From contig NC_135558.1 in NCBI RefSeq assembly GCF_964340395.1, positions 10,334,001-10,398,000 of the forward strand: a DNA stretch of 64,000 bases, written 5' to 3'. The translations under genes and the position numbers were made by a program. The number at the start of each line of letters is the position of its first letter. Position 1 is the first letter of the stretch. Below the pieces are notes generated by a model. That model was not told where the DNA came from. It did not search any database and saw only the letters and a program-made list of their open reading frames with translations. Origin of the DNA: Glandiceps talaboti. Lineage: Eukaryota; Hemichordata; Enteropneusta; Spengelidae. Below, one piece after another: positions 11,560 to 22,689 of this stretch.

Positions 11560-11786
11560 ATTTCAATTATATAGTCATTACAATGAAATACATTAAGTAA
11601 TACTTGTATATAAATTCAATCAACAGTCATTGAATTCCAAGAATTTAGAACACAGCATTATTCCTCATGTTGATTTCTGATCCCAAGTCATTAGTAATTG
11701 CAAGACACTTAGACAGCATGTCAGTTGACAAAAAAAATCAAAATAAACTGCGTGTGAAAACACATGATCCATTAAGATCACTGCCA
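11560..11786. other. Non-coding upstream of Helentron Rep
   Basis: AT-rich, with no recognisable coding or element-terminal sequence. It may contain the element's 5' region. Confidence 0.35.
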
Positions 11787-12380
11787 TTTTCTTCAACCTC
11801 CGAAAAACTCACTGTTCTAATTGCAAATCGTTCTTTTTATGAACGTGGAAAAATAAATACGTCTAACAGTCAAAAACATTTGACGCAACAATTTTGCTAA
11901 ACTTGGAACACAGGTATACAATTTACGATCGATTCTGAGTTCCCTGTTGTCACGACAATAAGGCCAATGCACTCACGTGAATGTAAACATTCTAACAATA
12001 AAATCACTTGCGAACTTTAGAATCAAATGTTTTAGTACTGAAAATTAAGATATACTACATTTGATCAAGTGATTACTAGCTGGAAGCGGTATAGTCAGTT
12101 GACGTAAAAAAACAACCTAAGCATTGAAAGTGCGTATGGACATGAATACGTTCAGACGACTGACATTTTGTTCAACCTCCGAAAAACTCGCTGTTCCAAA
12201 TCAATCTTTTGATGAACATGGAACAATAAATACATTTGACCAGCAAAAATAATCTACGCAATAAATTTGGTACACAAATTGCAATTTAGGATTGATTATG
12301 AATGTCCTGTCAATACTGATGTCGATACAAGTATGCACAAGTCCACATACTCGCGTGAATTCAAACAATACACTATAAAC
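11787..12380 (+). repeat. Two diverged direct repeats (about 385 bp period)
   Basis: Unit 1 (about 11787-11995) and unit 2 (about 12172-12375) share 'tcaacctccgaaaaactc', a 'gatgaac/atgaacgtgga' stretch, an 'acaatttacgatcgatt' / 'gcaatttaggattgatt' stretch and 'ctcacgtgaat' / 'ctcgcgtgaat'. They form an old tandem duplication upstream of the Helentron genes. The unit could be part of its 5' region, but this is inference. Confidence 0.65.
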
Positions 12381-12384
12381 GTTG

Positions 12385-13230
12385 ATGAAAGTTTAATTTC
12401 TTTGTCAAATATTGACCGACAAGAACTGAAATCAATATGCAACTATCCTAAGTACGCTCAATTTACTATGAAAATACGTTAGTTTTTACTCACCGAGGCA
12501 AAGAGTTGTTTCGGTTGTTTCGTCACGAACTCCGTTGAACTTAAAGCATGGCTGACAGTAGTAGTGCGATGGTTGCAATACGCATGCTCAGATCATGCGC
12601 AGATTCTCATACTTATTATTGGTATACGATAAATGCATTCATAAATGCTGTAGTAAATAAAAAAGTACTAAAATAGCAGAATTTCGATTTCCAGAAATAG
12701 CTCGTTGTGAACGAGGATGGTGATCTTACGACTTCTAGGCTTAGAAGCATTGCATGTAGTGTAATGGTCATGGTATGGCATGGGCCTGGGGAAATAAGAG
12801 GATTTAAGATGATGTCCTCTGAAACTCACTTGTCGTGCATTACCACATCGGCAATTTTGATGCTGTAATTTTGCCACCAATATTGATCATACAAAAACAA
12901 AACTCCATAAATGAACCATAAAGTACTTTCCCTTTCAAAATGTGGTAATTGTAGAAAGAGTATTGTCGTTTTATTGACGACTGACTCTGTCAAAAATCGT
13001 TCCATACACTTCAGTTCAGGCATGCACGACTTCTCACTTGATCGTGAAGTGCGTATACTGGAATGAACCATTCTGTAGGAGGGGTGGAGAATTTGGATTT
13101 GAAGTTTACAACCCTGTTTCGAACAAAGATTTGTCATTTGGGCACACAATGCGTAGAATTAAGACTATAGCAAATATTACATTGCTTGTTTGACGTCAAT
13201 AGTGTCTTTTGAAAAGTTGCAGTTTACCTA
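12385..13230. other. Non-coding, nothing recognised
   Basis: No convincing gene. The open frame at 12826-13149 on the minus strand has no recognisable domain. Confidence 0.4.
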
Positions 13231-13234
13231 AAGT

Positions 13235-13600
13235 CTCGCGGACTGATTTCCAATATGGCGTCGGTCATAATGCTCATTAACATATTCCTTTTTTTTCAAA
13301 TTACAAAAAAAAAATCATAAAAAATAAAAATGACGATGTGCTGACTTGAAATTAACAAATCTAAGTAAGCTACCCTCTGTGCATCAACACACCAGATATC
13401 AAAGCAATCTGATAAGTACTATTTGAGGAGATGATGAAAATGTCATTTTTTGAAGAAAAAAATCACAAAAATTTGAAAATGGCACAGATCAACTTGGCAT
13501 GAACAAATCTGAATAGCCTCCCCCAAGGGAACATGCACACCAAATATCGAAGAATTCGGACTATCACTTTCGGAGAAGATGATGAAAATATAAAAGTTTG
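13235..13600 (+). repeat. Imperfect repeat of about 125-150 bp units
   Basis: Two successive units share 'acaaatct(a/g)', then 'cctc/accctc', then 'cacaccaaatatc' or 'cacaccagatatc', then a 'tttga(g)gagatgatgaaaat' or 'ttcggagaagatgatgaaaat' end. This is a non-coding dispersed repeat class. Confidence 0.55.
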
Positions 13601-13689
13601 ACGGACACCAATGATTCCACCTATACTCTATAACTTAATACAACCTATACCTAAAGCTACGCTTTCAGCTTTCGCTGACAGCGGAGCTA

Positions 13690-15360
13690 ATAAAAGTTCT
13701 TCCCTCCACCTCTTACTGTAAAGATACTATGAAACTTTATTTCAAAAATGTTTCAACCATATGTAGTTGCTTTTTACATGTTAGACCTGTCTTGTAAAGC
13801 TTGAAAATTATTGTCTGAAAGTGTCTGTGTTTAGCCTGAAAATTGGCTTTCTTTAAGAGTAAAAATCGTCCAGGGCTTGTAGGGCGAGACCCCCTAGAAC
13901 CCCCCCCCCCCCACACACACAAACACAAAGAGGTGGACATATCCCAGTCTCAAAGCTCTTCCCTCTACAGCTTACTGTCAAAATGCTATGAAACTTTATT
14001 CATGGGGGTCCGTGACTTTTTGTCGGCCCAATGGAAAAAAACACTGACCACCCCTATCCCCCCAGGCTGGAGAAACTGACCAGTCTGTCTGAATGTTTGA
14101 GCTCACCAATGAAGTTTTCGATTTGCATTTTCAGTGTGTCATCATACCATGGCATAAAAACTGACAATGATGTTTATTTAATTGAAAATCAAACATGTAT
14201 TGAAATATGTAGTTTTCTAAATACAAGCTGTGTGTGATAGAACAGCATCTTTTACCCTCTGTATTACCCTGTGCGAAAACCAAACAGAGAATTGTGGCAA
14301 CAAAAGTAGGTGTTCAACATAGGCGTAAAAAAAATCCGGATATCTCGAAGAAGGAAAGAAAACAATTGCCAGGATAGGCGAAGGAGAAAAAAATTAATTC
14401 ACAGGCAAGCAAGTGGGTAAAAAAATAATGATTCTCCACCAATCTTCCAAGCCCCACCCCCCCGGATATCAAATGGTCTACCCCTTATATGCTTTTAGCA
14501 TAGAAATAGTGCAAAATGGAGACATCATGATTTGTAGACGTTCACTGCAGCTGGGTTTGTTTTGGCCATTGTCATGCTTGCCCTGTCAACTACAGTATGT
14601 AGTCAGGCGTAGCGATACAACGTTTTTGTCGCACTACTTTCTAAACTTGTTCTTGACTGGTGCAAGTTAAAATATTTGCAGTTTAATAGTTTATAATCAG
14701 TAATTACTCACCTCGGCTGCTGCCCAAGTGAGCCGCCATCTTGAATTGTTCCATGAATACATCGTAAAAGTCTCAACAGGCCCTAGAAACTTTCTCTGTG
14801 TCACACAAACAAATCTCAACTATCGTCATTTCACTGTTCACGGAAAGAAGGTCACTCATCACACAAACTCAGTTTCTCAGCGCCACTCTCATTGGTACCC
14901 CTGGCTTGGGGAGGTCGCTTAGGCAGAGCCCCTAGCGGCGAGAGTCTGGGTAACCGGAACTAACTCCTTGTAGGTGCAATACGTGCGCTCGCAGATAGTG
15001 AACCTTGGGAGATTTGTCGACCCTAAAGCTTGTTACTATAGTTAATGTCATATGTGGATCCTGGAGCCTGAGGGCGCTCAACACACCTATTCCTATAAAT
15101 GAAGTTGCAGGCCATATGCATAGTAATCTCACCATAATTTGTATAAACATACAAGTATTCACTGATGTATACACTTCTTATTGAGATATTTTTGTAGATA
15201 AAATGTAAATATTCTAAAAAAAATAATTTAAAACTACTTTTGACAAATCCCAGTCTTTCAAATTGGTCACTTTAGACGTCGGATGACACCTTCTAGTTGA
15301 TGATAACAAATGTAGAAATAATAATGATAATCATTTTTAAAAGGGCAAACCAATTCATTG
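13690..15360 (-). repeat. Distal part of block A, inverted copy of 45790-47280
   Basis: Reverse-complement matches to the block C flank are continuous in pieces. Examples are 'ctggagcctgagggcgctc' near 15060, the 'gtagtcaggcgtagcgatac' stretch near 14600, the 'ggatatcaaatgg' stretch near 14463, and the 'agggcttgtaggg' stretch near 13872 with its C-rich run. At the last site copy C carries an expanded TTTG array. No gene. Confidence 0.8.
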
Positions 15361-15418
15361 GTCATCTTAGAGTCCCTGTGATGTGACTGCACACTTACAA
15401 GTGTATGTACAAGGCATC

Positions 15419-15940
15419 ACCCAACACAATTTCAAATATGCAACGACAAAGCACTGGAACTCTTTATACCAAGTCACCTAAAAATTAACATGTCCAGGCA
15501 ACAGTTCAAAAATGAACTAAGAAATTATATTTTAAATTCTACACACCAACCTTAATTTATACTCTTTGGCGTTTTTACAACATTTCTGGTTTTTGCTTTA
15601 TTTCTTCTCGTGTGTGTGTATGCGTATGTATGTATGTATGTATGTATGTGCGTGTGTGTGTGTGTGTGTGTGTATGAGTGTGCGTGAATGCGTGCTGTGT
15701 TTATTTTTGACTTAATTTTCTTCGTTGCGTCCATTTATGAATTTGAATTAATCTAAAATTGAATGTACGGGCCATGGACACGACTAGTTCTGCTGAACTA
15801 TTTTCATGGTCCCCATTAGATAACACATGTATATTTCCTTTTGTCCAATTTGTTTGAAAGTGTAATGTATTATTTATTTATTTATTTATTTATTGTTTTG
15901 TTTTTTGTTATCTGATGAAATAAATTTCAATTCAATTCAA
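15419..15940 (+). mobile_element. 5'-truncated LINE in block A (absent from C)
   Basis: Starts with the C-terminal end of a LINE ORF2: a piece reading 'FKYATTKHWNSLY', a frameshift, then 'SHLKINMSRQQFKNELRNY' before a stop near 15556. A 3' untranslated part follows with a TATG/GT microsatellite (15611-15691) and a TTTA run (15860-15893), ending in a (TTCAA)n tail at 15926-15940. The same site in copy C (near 45755-45770, inverted) is uninterrupted: 'acaaggcatc' runs straight into 'gttttgg'. The insertion therefore post-dates the block duplication. Only a 3-bp 'atc' duplication is visible. Confidence 0.85.
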
Positions 15941-17352
15941 ATCGTTTTGGAAGTTATGGTATATACGGTCACTGTTATTCGGCCAGTTTTATTTTATTCA
16001 CTCTGTGATTTTTTCATACATACATACGATAAATTTAGCACATTCCATAAGTGTTTATTCATTTATTAATAATAAGAAATTCGAGAATAACATCTACCCC
16101 CACTTTGACCCGAACCATAATAAGTTACTGGTTGCCTATGAGATGTGTGAGGTTATTACTTTAATGTAGGCACCAAACAACAACTTGATGCCATCCATTC
16201 ACATACTCTGATGTGCTTTGGGTTTCTTCCTACAATCAAGTATGACATACTACAAGCTTAATCACAGGGGCCAGCAAGTCTAAACGAGAATAAATGAGTC
16301 AATTGATCAACATCACACTCAAAATAAGTTATATTGCACCATAAAAATTGATCATTCAATCGATCAACCATTCAACCAAATAATAAATCAATCAATAAAT
16401 CGATCGAGCGATCGATCGATCAATCATGCTAGCTGGCCCCAGTTGCTTAATTTGAATTTAGTTCCTGCTTTAATGTTTCCGATCAATCCATATTATATGC
16501 TGATACATCTAGTGTCTATTCACGAGTAATGATGGTATTTGACGGTGTGTGGGCATGACACGCACCAGGATTAAAAAAAAAGTCGTCTGCTATATTGCGT
16601 ACAAGCAGTACAAATCATTTCAATATACTAACTTTATAAATGCAAACTAGATCAGATTTGGAACCGCTGGCTCTGACGAATTTTAAGAATTTGAAAATAG
16701 TTCTGATTTTAATCCATCAGAGAGTTGTTTGACCGAACTTTACAACTCTGAAGAAGTTTTTTTTATCTACGTTAGATACTCAATGCGATTCATCTATCGA
16801 AATTCTAAATACTTATGTAAGTATTAAACTAATCAGGTCTTTGATGTTTTCCTTTCTCACTATACATTGCTTACACTATTTTCATAGTTGACAGCAGATG
16901 TCTAGGAACGGCACGCTACTCACTTCTATGTAAAAATACATTTCACTCTATTGTATGTGTCTGGCAATTGATGCTCATCAGTGGACTACCAGTACGTATT
17001 TTAAATATCGGAACTAACTGTTAAAATGGAAAAAACAAGGCCTTGTTTGATTGGAACAGTGTTTGTTTCCTAGTGTTAATTAACAATTAGACCTCAAGGA
17101 AATGAAGATATTTTCATAAAATTTGAGTTCTGGAGTCATTTCATTATTTCATTTCACATATTAGATATCGAAGCACCAAATGCAAACTCTTGTTCACCTC
17201 TATAATTGTTGTTGGAGGCCTTTCACGGGTCTTAGCAGACATGAATATTTATTAGATGCGCAATGCATATTCATGACTATTCATCTGAAGTAAATAAGCA
17301 CAGAGGACCATGAATGAAATTTATTAATGTCTACTGTCAGGGTAGGAACATG
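15941..17352 (-). repeat. Block A tail, inverted copy of C and D tails
   Basis: Reverse complement of D 29-1780 and C 44372-45770, with the same order of landmarks. Examples are the GCTAGCTGGCCCC motif at about 16428, the 'ctagatcagatttggaacc' stretch near 16646 and the 'cattcatggtcctctgtgc' stretch near the gene-proximal end. It forms the 3' flank of gene A. No gene. Confidence 0.9.
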
Positions 17353-17965
17353 CTTATCCTTTTTTTTACTGGTAATTGCAGAACAAACAGTGTCCTGTTT
17401 CGAAAAGAATACACCGAATTCGCCATAACAAAGAAAATGAAAATGAAAAAAATACATCAATGCATGCGACAATAGTCAAATTATTCACCCTGTTACTTCA
17501 TTACAAACTGTGGTACCAGTCTTAGACAATATATCAAGATATTAACTTTTAAACATTGGCTCTCTAATTTTGACTAATTTTCGACACACCTTTCCTGTAA
17601 AGATAAGACTAATTTGAGCGTCTCAACATGCAACTCCGTACCATTTTTCCACAGTTGTCTTTCAAAAAAAACAACTATTCTGCGTTCAAAGACATACTCC
17701 CCAACATAACATGCATTCACATTCAAATATTTCAATAACTATTATTTGAACATTTCTTTTCTAAAACTGACCTATCAGACAAATAGGTCGCGACATTACG
17801 TAGCGTCAATATGCATTATTTAGTGTTTGACATTTGTGCAAGGCTTGGTTGAAATTGAATCATGGGTGTCAGAGATATCACACGCGTGCACGGATGAACG
17901 TGGGTCATTCCTACATAGTCCCTACGAGCTGTGCTATTGGGCTAAAACTATAAAAACAGAACACT

Positions 17966-20243
17966 TTAGTTCTCATAATTATTTCCAGCAAAGAAGTTGT
18001 CCTTTTGCCTCTCGAATATCTTTCTTGCTTCCTCGTAGATTATGATATCATAATAAAGTGCTTCACGCACCCTCTCATCCCTGACAAGTCTCTGTCGTTG
18101 TTCGACCTTCTTCTTGTCTTCAGTCTTCACTCTATGAGCGCGAGCTCTACCACAAAGTCGACTGAAAGGAACCCCATAAGCCCTTTCCAACATTTCTAAC
18201 GTCAATACATATTCAGACGTCATTCCTATCACCGTAAACCAGTCTTCGAGGTGATCAGTGACATAGGATAGAAGTTTAAGTTGAGAAGTTTTATTCAAGT
18301 GGTAATCAATATATGCCTTGTGTGCATACCAACAAGGTATGCCTCTTGACGTGTTAATGGAATCAATATTCCCAATTTTCTGAATTTCTTCACTTCTTGT
18401 AGATCCCGAATGGAGACAGATTTCAATATTGTACAGCAATTGAGCAAACAAATGACTGCCTGTGTGAATGGCGAATTTTTCGATTGAAATCTCCCGGATT
18501 TTCCATAATCGACATATAATATCACCAGGATTACGGTTGATACAATAATTGTAAGCAGATACTATGCGATCATATGGGTCCCTTAATATTGTAAAATATG
18601 AACACAACCCTTTGTTTATTTTATTAGCGTCACATATGCCAAACGCAGCGTCGCCAAAATACCACAACTCATCTGTACTAGGGCTGTAATTTACTTGGGC
18701 AATTTTCTTATAGACTTGTTTGATAGTCGCGTCGGCGATAAGATGTGGTGTACGAATGGAAATATTATGACTCACTGCCATCATGCACCTGCGCATTGTC
18801 ATCCCACCACACTTTTGGTTATGCAGAAATGAAATTTTTAGATGTTTATTGCTCACAATATTTCTTCTTTCTTCTGGTGATAATTTAGTATAGAAGTTGG
18901 GGATGTAATTTTCACGAGGCACCACTGGATAATCAACATTCGATACGTCACTGTCCTGCAACTTGTTGTTGGATAAAGTTACATTCTTCGCTGGATGACC
19001 AAATGGAGGGATTGTGCTATGAGTAAGGAGAAAGAGATTTATAACAATTGCAAATTTACAGCCCGTTTCCAGTTACCGTCTAGGCTGTGTTTGATATGGA
19101 TGCATGGTAACTTGAAAAGGGTTGTAACTTTGAAAGTCAATTTGCATTAAGGATAAGTTAGATGTCAATATCCCCTTTGAAATTCAAGAGATCTGTTATA
19201 CCTCAAGCTAATAAAAGTTACAGAAGATTGTCCTGACCAAATATCGTATAACACGAAACAAGAAAGGTCAGACAAAACAAAACTCTATTTGATTGGCAAT
19301 TTTATAGTTCATATATAGATGGTGGGTGGACTAACATTTTTAACATTTTACTCTCAAAAAAATCCTAAAGAGTTTCTGAATTTTTTAATACTGAAGATAG
19401 AAAATGAAATGGTGGTTTAATTCATACATTAAAGTAATGTCATACAAAAGAAGAAGAATGTCGAGATTTCATTGACAAGTATTGACACATTCAAATTATA
19501 TATCCCATAAATTTCATAGTATAGAACTATCCGTTTGCCTTGAATCTGAAGATCTAGCAACTCACGTCTAGTTAAGTGTTTTAGTCAAGTAAAAATCGAG
19601 TTTAACCAAATGCTGACAAAAATATGAACAGCGCGTGTCAGTAGTAATCCATCACATATTCACAGGTGCTTGTAATTACACAATTGGTTAAAGACAAACA
19701 CAATCCTGATATTGTGTTTACATCATAATGCCATCCTCAAGTTTGAATGCACGTCTTGTATGGATGTGATAACGTGACTGGTTTATATATCTTCAATTGG
19801 ATAAAGGACAGCTGATCGTGTTGATTTAAGACTTAAGATGGAATATTGTTATATCCATTTGACTAGATGTGGATTGCGAGATCATCAGACTCAAAATCAA
19901 TGGATAGCTTCTAGACTAACAATTTCACCACTATTATTTTGTATCACTAGCTGTCTTTCCCCATCAGCCAAATTCAGTTGGCAAACCTATATTAGACCGA
20001 CCCCCCTCTACACTTTCTGATAGTTTCTTTGTTCAAGGTGGTGATTTATTTTAGGATTTATAGAAATATGAAATGTCGAATTAACTGTACTCACTGGTTT
20101 CTGACTTGTCCGATACGGAAAGTGGGGCGTCGATCTTGACCAGGTTTAGACATACGGAGAAACATCTGAAGATTTAGGACCATTAACATTAATACCAGAA
20201 TGGACAGCAAAAATGCTAGTATTCGGCGTACATTTACAAACAT
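17966..20243 (-). CDS. Golgi-type carbohydrate sulfotransferase, copy A (2 exons)
   Basis: Exons 20243-20095 and 19016-17966 join to 399 residues plus TAA. Exon 1 starts at 'MFVNVRRI', has a short basic N-terminus and a hydrophobic anchor (about residues 9-31), and ends in the donor 'gtgag' at 20094. Exon 2 follows 'cttactcatag' and completes the split codon CA|C. The predicted enzyme transfers sulfate from PAPS to a glycan or glycolipid in the Golgi lumen. The 5'-phosphosulfate loop is 'HNQKCGGMTM' (Cys-Gly-Gly where relatives have Thr-Gly-Gly/Ser) and the 3'-phosphate motif is 'ILRDPYDRIVSAYNY'. 'WYFGDAAFGICD' lies between them. A coiled, charged C-terminus follows (KKKVEQRQR). It differs from B and C by a two-residue insertion in exon 1. 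A pyrimidine-rich 'ttcttttttcttag' lies 10 bases before the ATG, suggesting a 5' UTR intron. The acceptor sugar is unknown. Confidence 0.87.
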
Positions 20244-20286
20244 GATTAGTTCTCTAAGAAAAAAGAATAAGTACATGGACGTATAT

Positions 20287-20654
20287 ACATGACTATATTA
20301 TAATAATAATAATAATAATTTTAATTCGGTAAAGGGCCACGGCCCATCATACAAAAATTACATACACAGGTGAAACACACTGGATTGGTCAACATATAGT
20401 AAAAGTTATCCAACTACACATATGCCATAAGACGAAATTAATGATACAAAAATCTAGACTTCCTTCAAAAACCTCTCTCGTGTTTGGAAGGACTTAAATA
20501 TGAAAATAGCCAACTGAAAATTAAGCTTGGAGTTTGCATTTGAAAGAAGATAGTTAAACTTTTCCCTGGATGGGAAAGTATAATAATACTTGGGAATGTG
20601 TACGGCTCTGTCAACAGCATATAATGGTCTTGCTCTAGCCACATGACTATATTA
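20287..20654 (-). mobile_element. 5'-truncated LINE with 14-bp target duplication, upstream of gene A
   Basis: The inserted sequence is 20301-20640, flanked by the perfect direct repeat 'acatgactatatta' at 20287-20300 and 20641-20654. On the minus strand it begins inside the ORF2 C-terminus ('ARARPLYAVDRAVHIPK' through 'FKSFQTRERFLKEV', stop near 20454). It continues through a 3' UTR with 'gggccgtggccc' and ends in an (ATT)n tail at 20301-20322. Genes B and C have no insertion at the equivalent place (near 31170-31190 and 41385-41400). It is a classic target-primed insertion into the copy A upstream region. Confidence 0.92.
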
Positions 20655-20754
20655 TGTTGCATTTTAACACTTTAACAGGTCAAATAATCCATAACATGAT
20701 TTGAGAGGTTTGGAATGATGGAAACCAATGGCGATGATTATCGAACACAGTTCA

Positions 20755-20887
20755 TCTAGTCTGTCTGTCTCTGTCTGTCCATCTCTGTGTGTGTGTGTAT
20801 GTATGTATGTATGTATGTATGTATGTATGTATGTATGTATGTATGTATGTATGTATGTATGTATGTATGTATGTATGTATGTATGTA

Positions 20888-20946
<59 letters not shown>

Positions 20947-20948
20947 GC
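20755..20948. repeat. GTAT and CTGT microsatellites upstream of gene A
   Basis: Compound array: CTGT/GT (20755-20798), GTAT (about 20799-20888), then CTGT (about 20889-20948). The equivalent positions upstream of B (30953-31025, CAGA) and C (41185-41281, CA plus degenerate CAGA) also hold arrays, so the site itself is old while array content differs. The many open frames across it are artefacts. Confidence 0.95.
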
Positions 20949-20949
20949 A

Positions 20950-22680
20950 AGCAATGTGCCTAATCCTACCAAATGCGAATAGTACATATTCATGTCGTGA
21001 AATAATTGCCAATTCGATTCATGTAAAATACCCGGGAATTATGAACATCTAACGAGATTCTTCAATGCGAGATAATAGGACGTAGAATTGCTGCCTTACC
21101 GTTGACTATGTCAATTTCACCTAATAATAATAACAAATACAAATGTAACAAAATACAGAGCAGGCATAATGCTTTATGTAAGGGAAGTTTGATTGTCATC
21201 TTTATAGTGTCTATTTCCAATAAAATGCAACATGGTGATTAGTCTCACTGATCTTGATGCACCGTTTAATAGCATTTGCAAGCCAAGTCGAAATCTGTAA
21301 ATGTACCTGCTTCAATAGACAGTTCCAATTTTCACTCATCATTATACATACCTGCCCAGTTGGTATAGTTCCTATACTGGTAGTGTATTTGTCGTCCACG
21401 TCCAAACATGAAGCAGACAGAGTTCAACTTGTTAGATAGATTGTTGTACATCAGAATTAGAAGGATACAACTACATGTACATGGAAATCCATGGGCGTGG
21501 TATGTTAATTTGTCCATAAATGTACTGTGATTTGCCGAACGATAGTTTGGAACAGACTCGGGAAGAATACACAATAATAATATTTTTTAAACTGCCAGGT
21601 AGCACGCCACACGCTACCAATGTTGTTTATCATGTAAAGAGCATGTTGGTAAATCTGGCCAACGTAGTTATCAAAATGTAAACAGCTGTTCACACCTTTC
21701 GTTTCATGTGGGTTTTGCAAAATCCTAAACATAATAGACGAGGTACTACGAGGCCAACCCACAGAATCAGACTACTAGTATTGGCTTTTTACGTAGGAAG
21801 AAGAGACCAGACGCTAGTAGCATCTGGTCTCTTCTTCAGAACGCTATTCCTACAAGTGTTGAAGAGCAGTGATTTCCACGTTACAAATTGCCCCTACCAT
21901 AAATGATACACAAAATAGTTGAAAAAGCCACCAAAAAGTCTGTGAATTGCGATAAATAATATGTATGACAGGGAGACTATGTTTTAGAAAATAGTATTTT
22001 ACAGTTGTAATACATTAGGTCTAACACCGTCACTGTGCATCACCACTTTTACCTGGACACTGAAAACTAGTTAAGGACTGGTGTTAGTGGTATACAAAAT
22101 GTGGTCCGAGCACACACTACTTGAACTCGCTTGTTTTACTAATTCAACAGGCATCAAAAACGACTAAGACAAACGCATCCCGTTTTATGAGTTACTATGC
22201 ATGCGTAGTCTAGTTATGGTAATGACCCATGCATATAATTTTTAATATTCTTACATTTAAATATATCTTTTATCACTAATTGTCCAACCATCTTGTTTAA
22301 CTACCTTCATCCAGTCGCCCACACCTATTAGCATGGAAACACCAACTGATAGTTTAAAATATATTTAAAATACATTGGCAGTATGCAAAACCAATACTTA
22401 TTAAATCAGTACTCATTTCAAACGTCGGAACTAACTGTTCAAATAATAAATAAGACCTTGTGTTTGATGTTTGATTGGCGCATTGTGTGTCTTTTAGTTT
22501 TCATTACCAATTACACCTCAACACTTATATATGGCTACCTTGTTTATAGTAATGACGTAGTCCTAATATACAAATACTTGCACCCTCATCAGATGGTGAC
22601 CCACTCGAAGATTTATCGGTCCCAGTTACTATAATGTATATTAACTTTCAAAACATTTGCTTCTAATTTTTTTCCACTAC
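20950..22680 (-). repeat. Upstream flank of gene A: inverted copy of B tail
   Basis: Reverse complement of 33960-34460 joined to 37353-38470. Shared landmarks include the 'ggtctaacaccgtcac' stretch near 22018, the hairpin at 21797-21837, and 'caacatgctctttacatg'-type sequence near 21640. The end nearest gene A (20950-21120) matches the upstream inverted repeat of gene B. In this copy the 2.9 kb TIR element found in B is absent. No gene. Confidence 0.85.
21797..21837. repeat. 41-nt near-perfect hairpin
   Basis: Arms of 20 bases starting 'gaagaagagaccaga' pair across a minimal loop with one mismatch (C/T at the 16th base). The inverted block copy at about 37685-37725 carries the exact same hairpin. 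It is probably a remnant of a small snap-back element; a transcribed hairpin cannot be excluded. Confidence 0.8.
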
Positions 22681-22689
22681 ACTGCATAT

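Larger units (their letters stand above)
6988..11560 (-). mobile_element. Degenerate Helentron (rolling-circle transposon)
   Basis: Read on the minus strand, the fragments follow the order of a Helitron/Helentron polyprotein. They run from an HUH replication initiator through its conserved C-terminal region and a Pif1-like helicase to an AP-like endonuclease segment, followed by an RPA/OB-fold-like segment. In this superfamily, Rep nicks and transfers one strand and the helicase unwinds during rolling-circle transposition. An endonuclease behind the helicase is characteristic of Helentron/Helitron2 elements rather than canonical Helitrons. Frameshifts near 10540 and 8835, in-frame stops at 9842-9844, 9698-9700, 9614-9616 and 8197-8199, and further breaks in the last part show that it is inactive. 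The 5' end of Rep and both element termini are not identified. Confidence 0.88.

Noticed and set aside
20664-21012. Several overlapping open frames rich in Tyr-Ile-His-Thr, Cys-Met-Tyr-Val and Thr-Asp-Arg-Gln
   Set aside because: They are translations of GTAT and CTGT microsatellites in all frames and strands.
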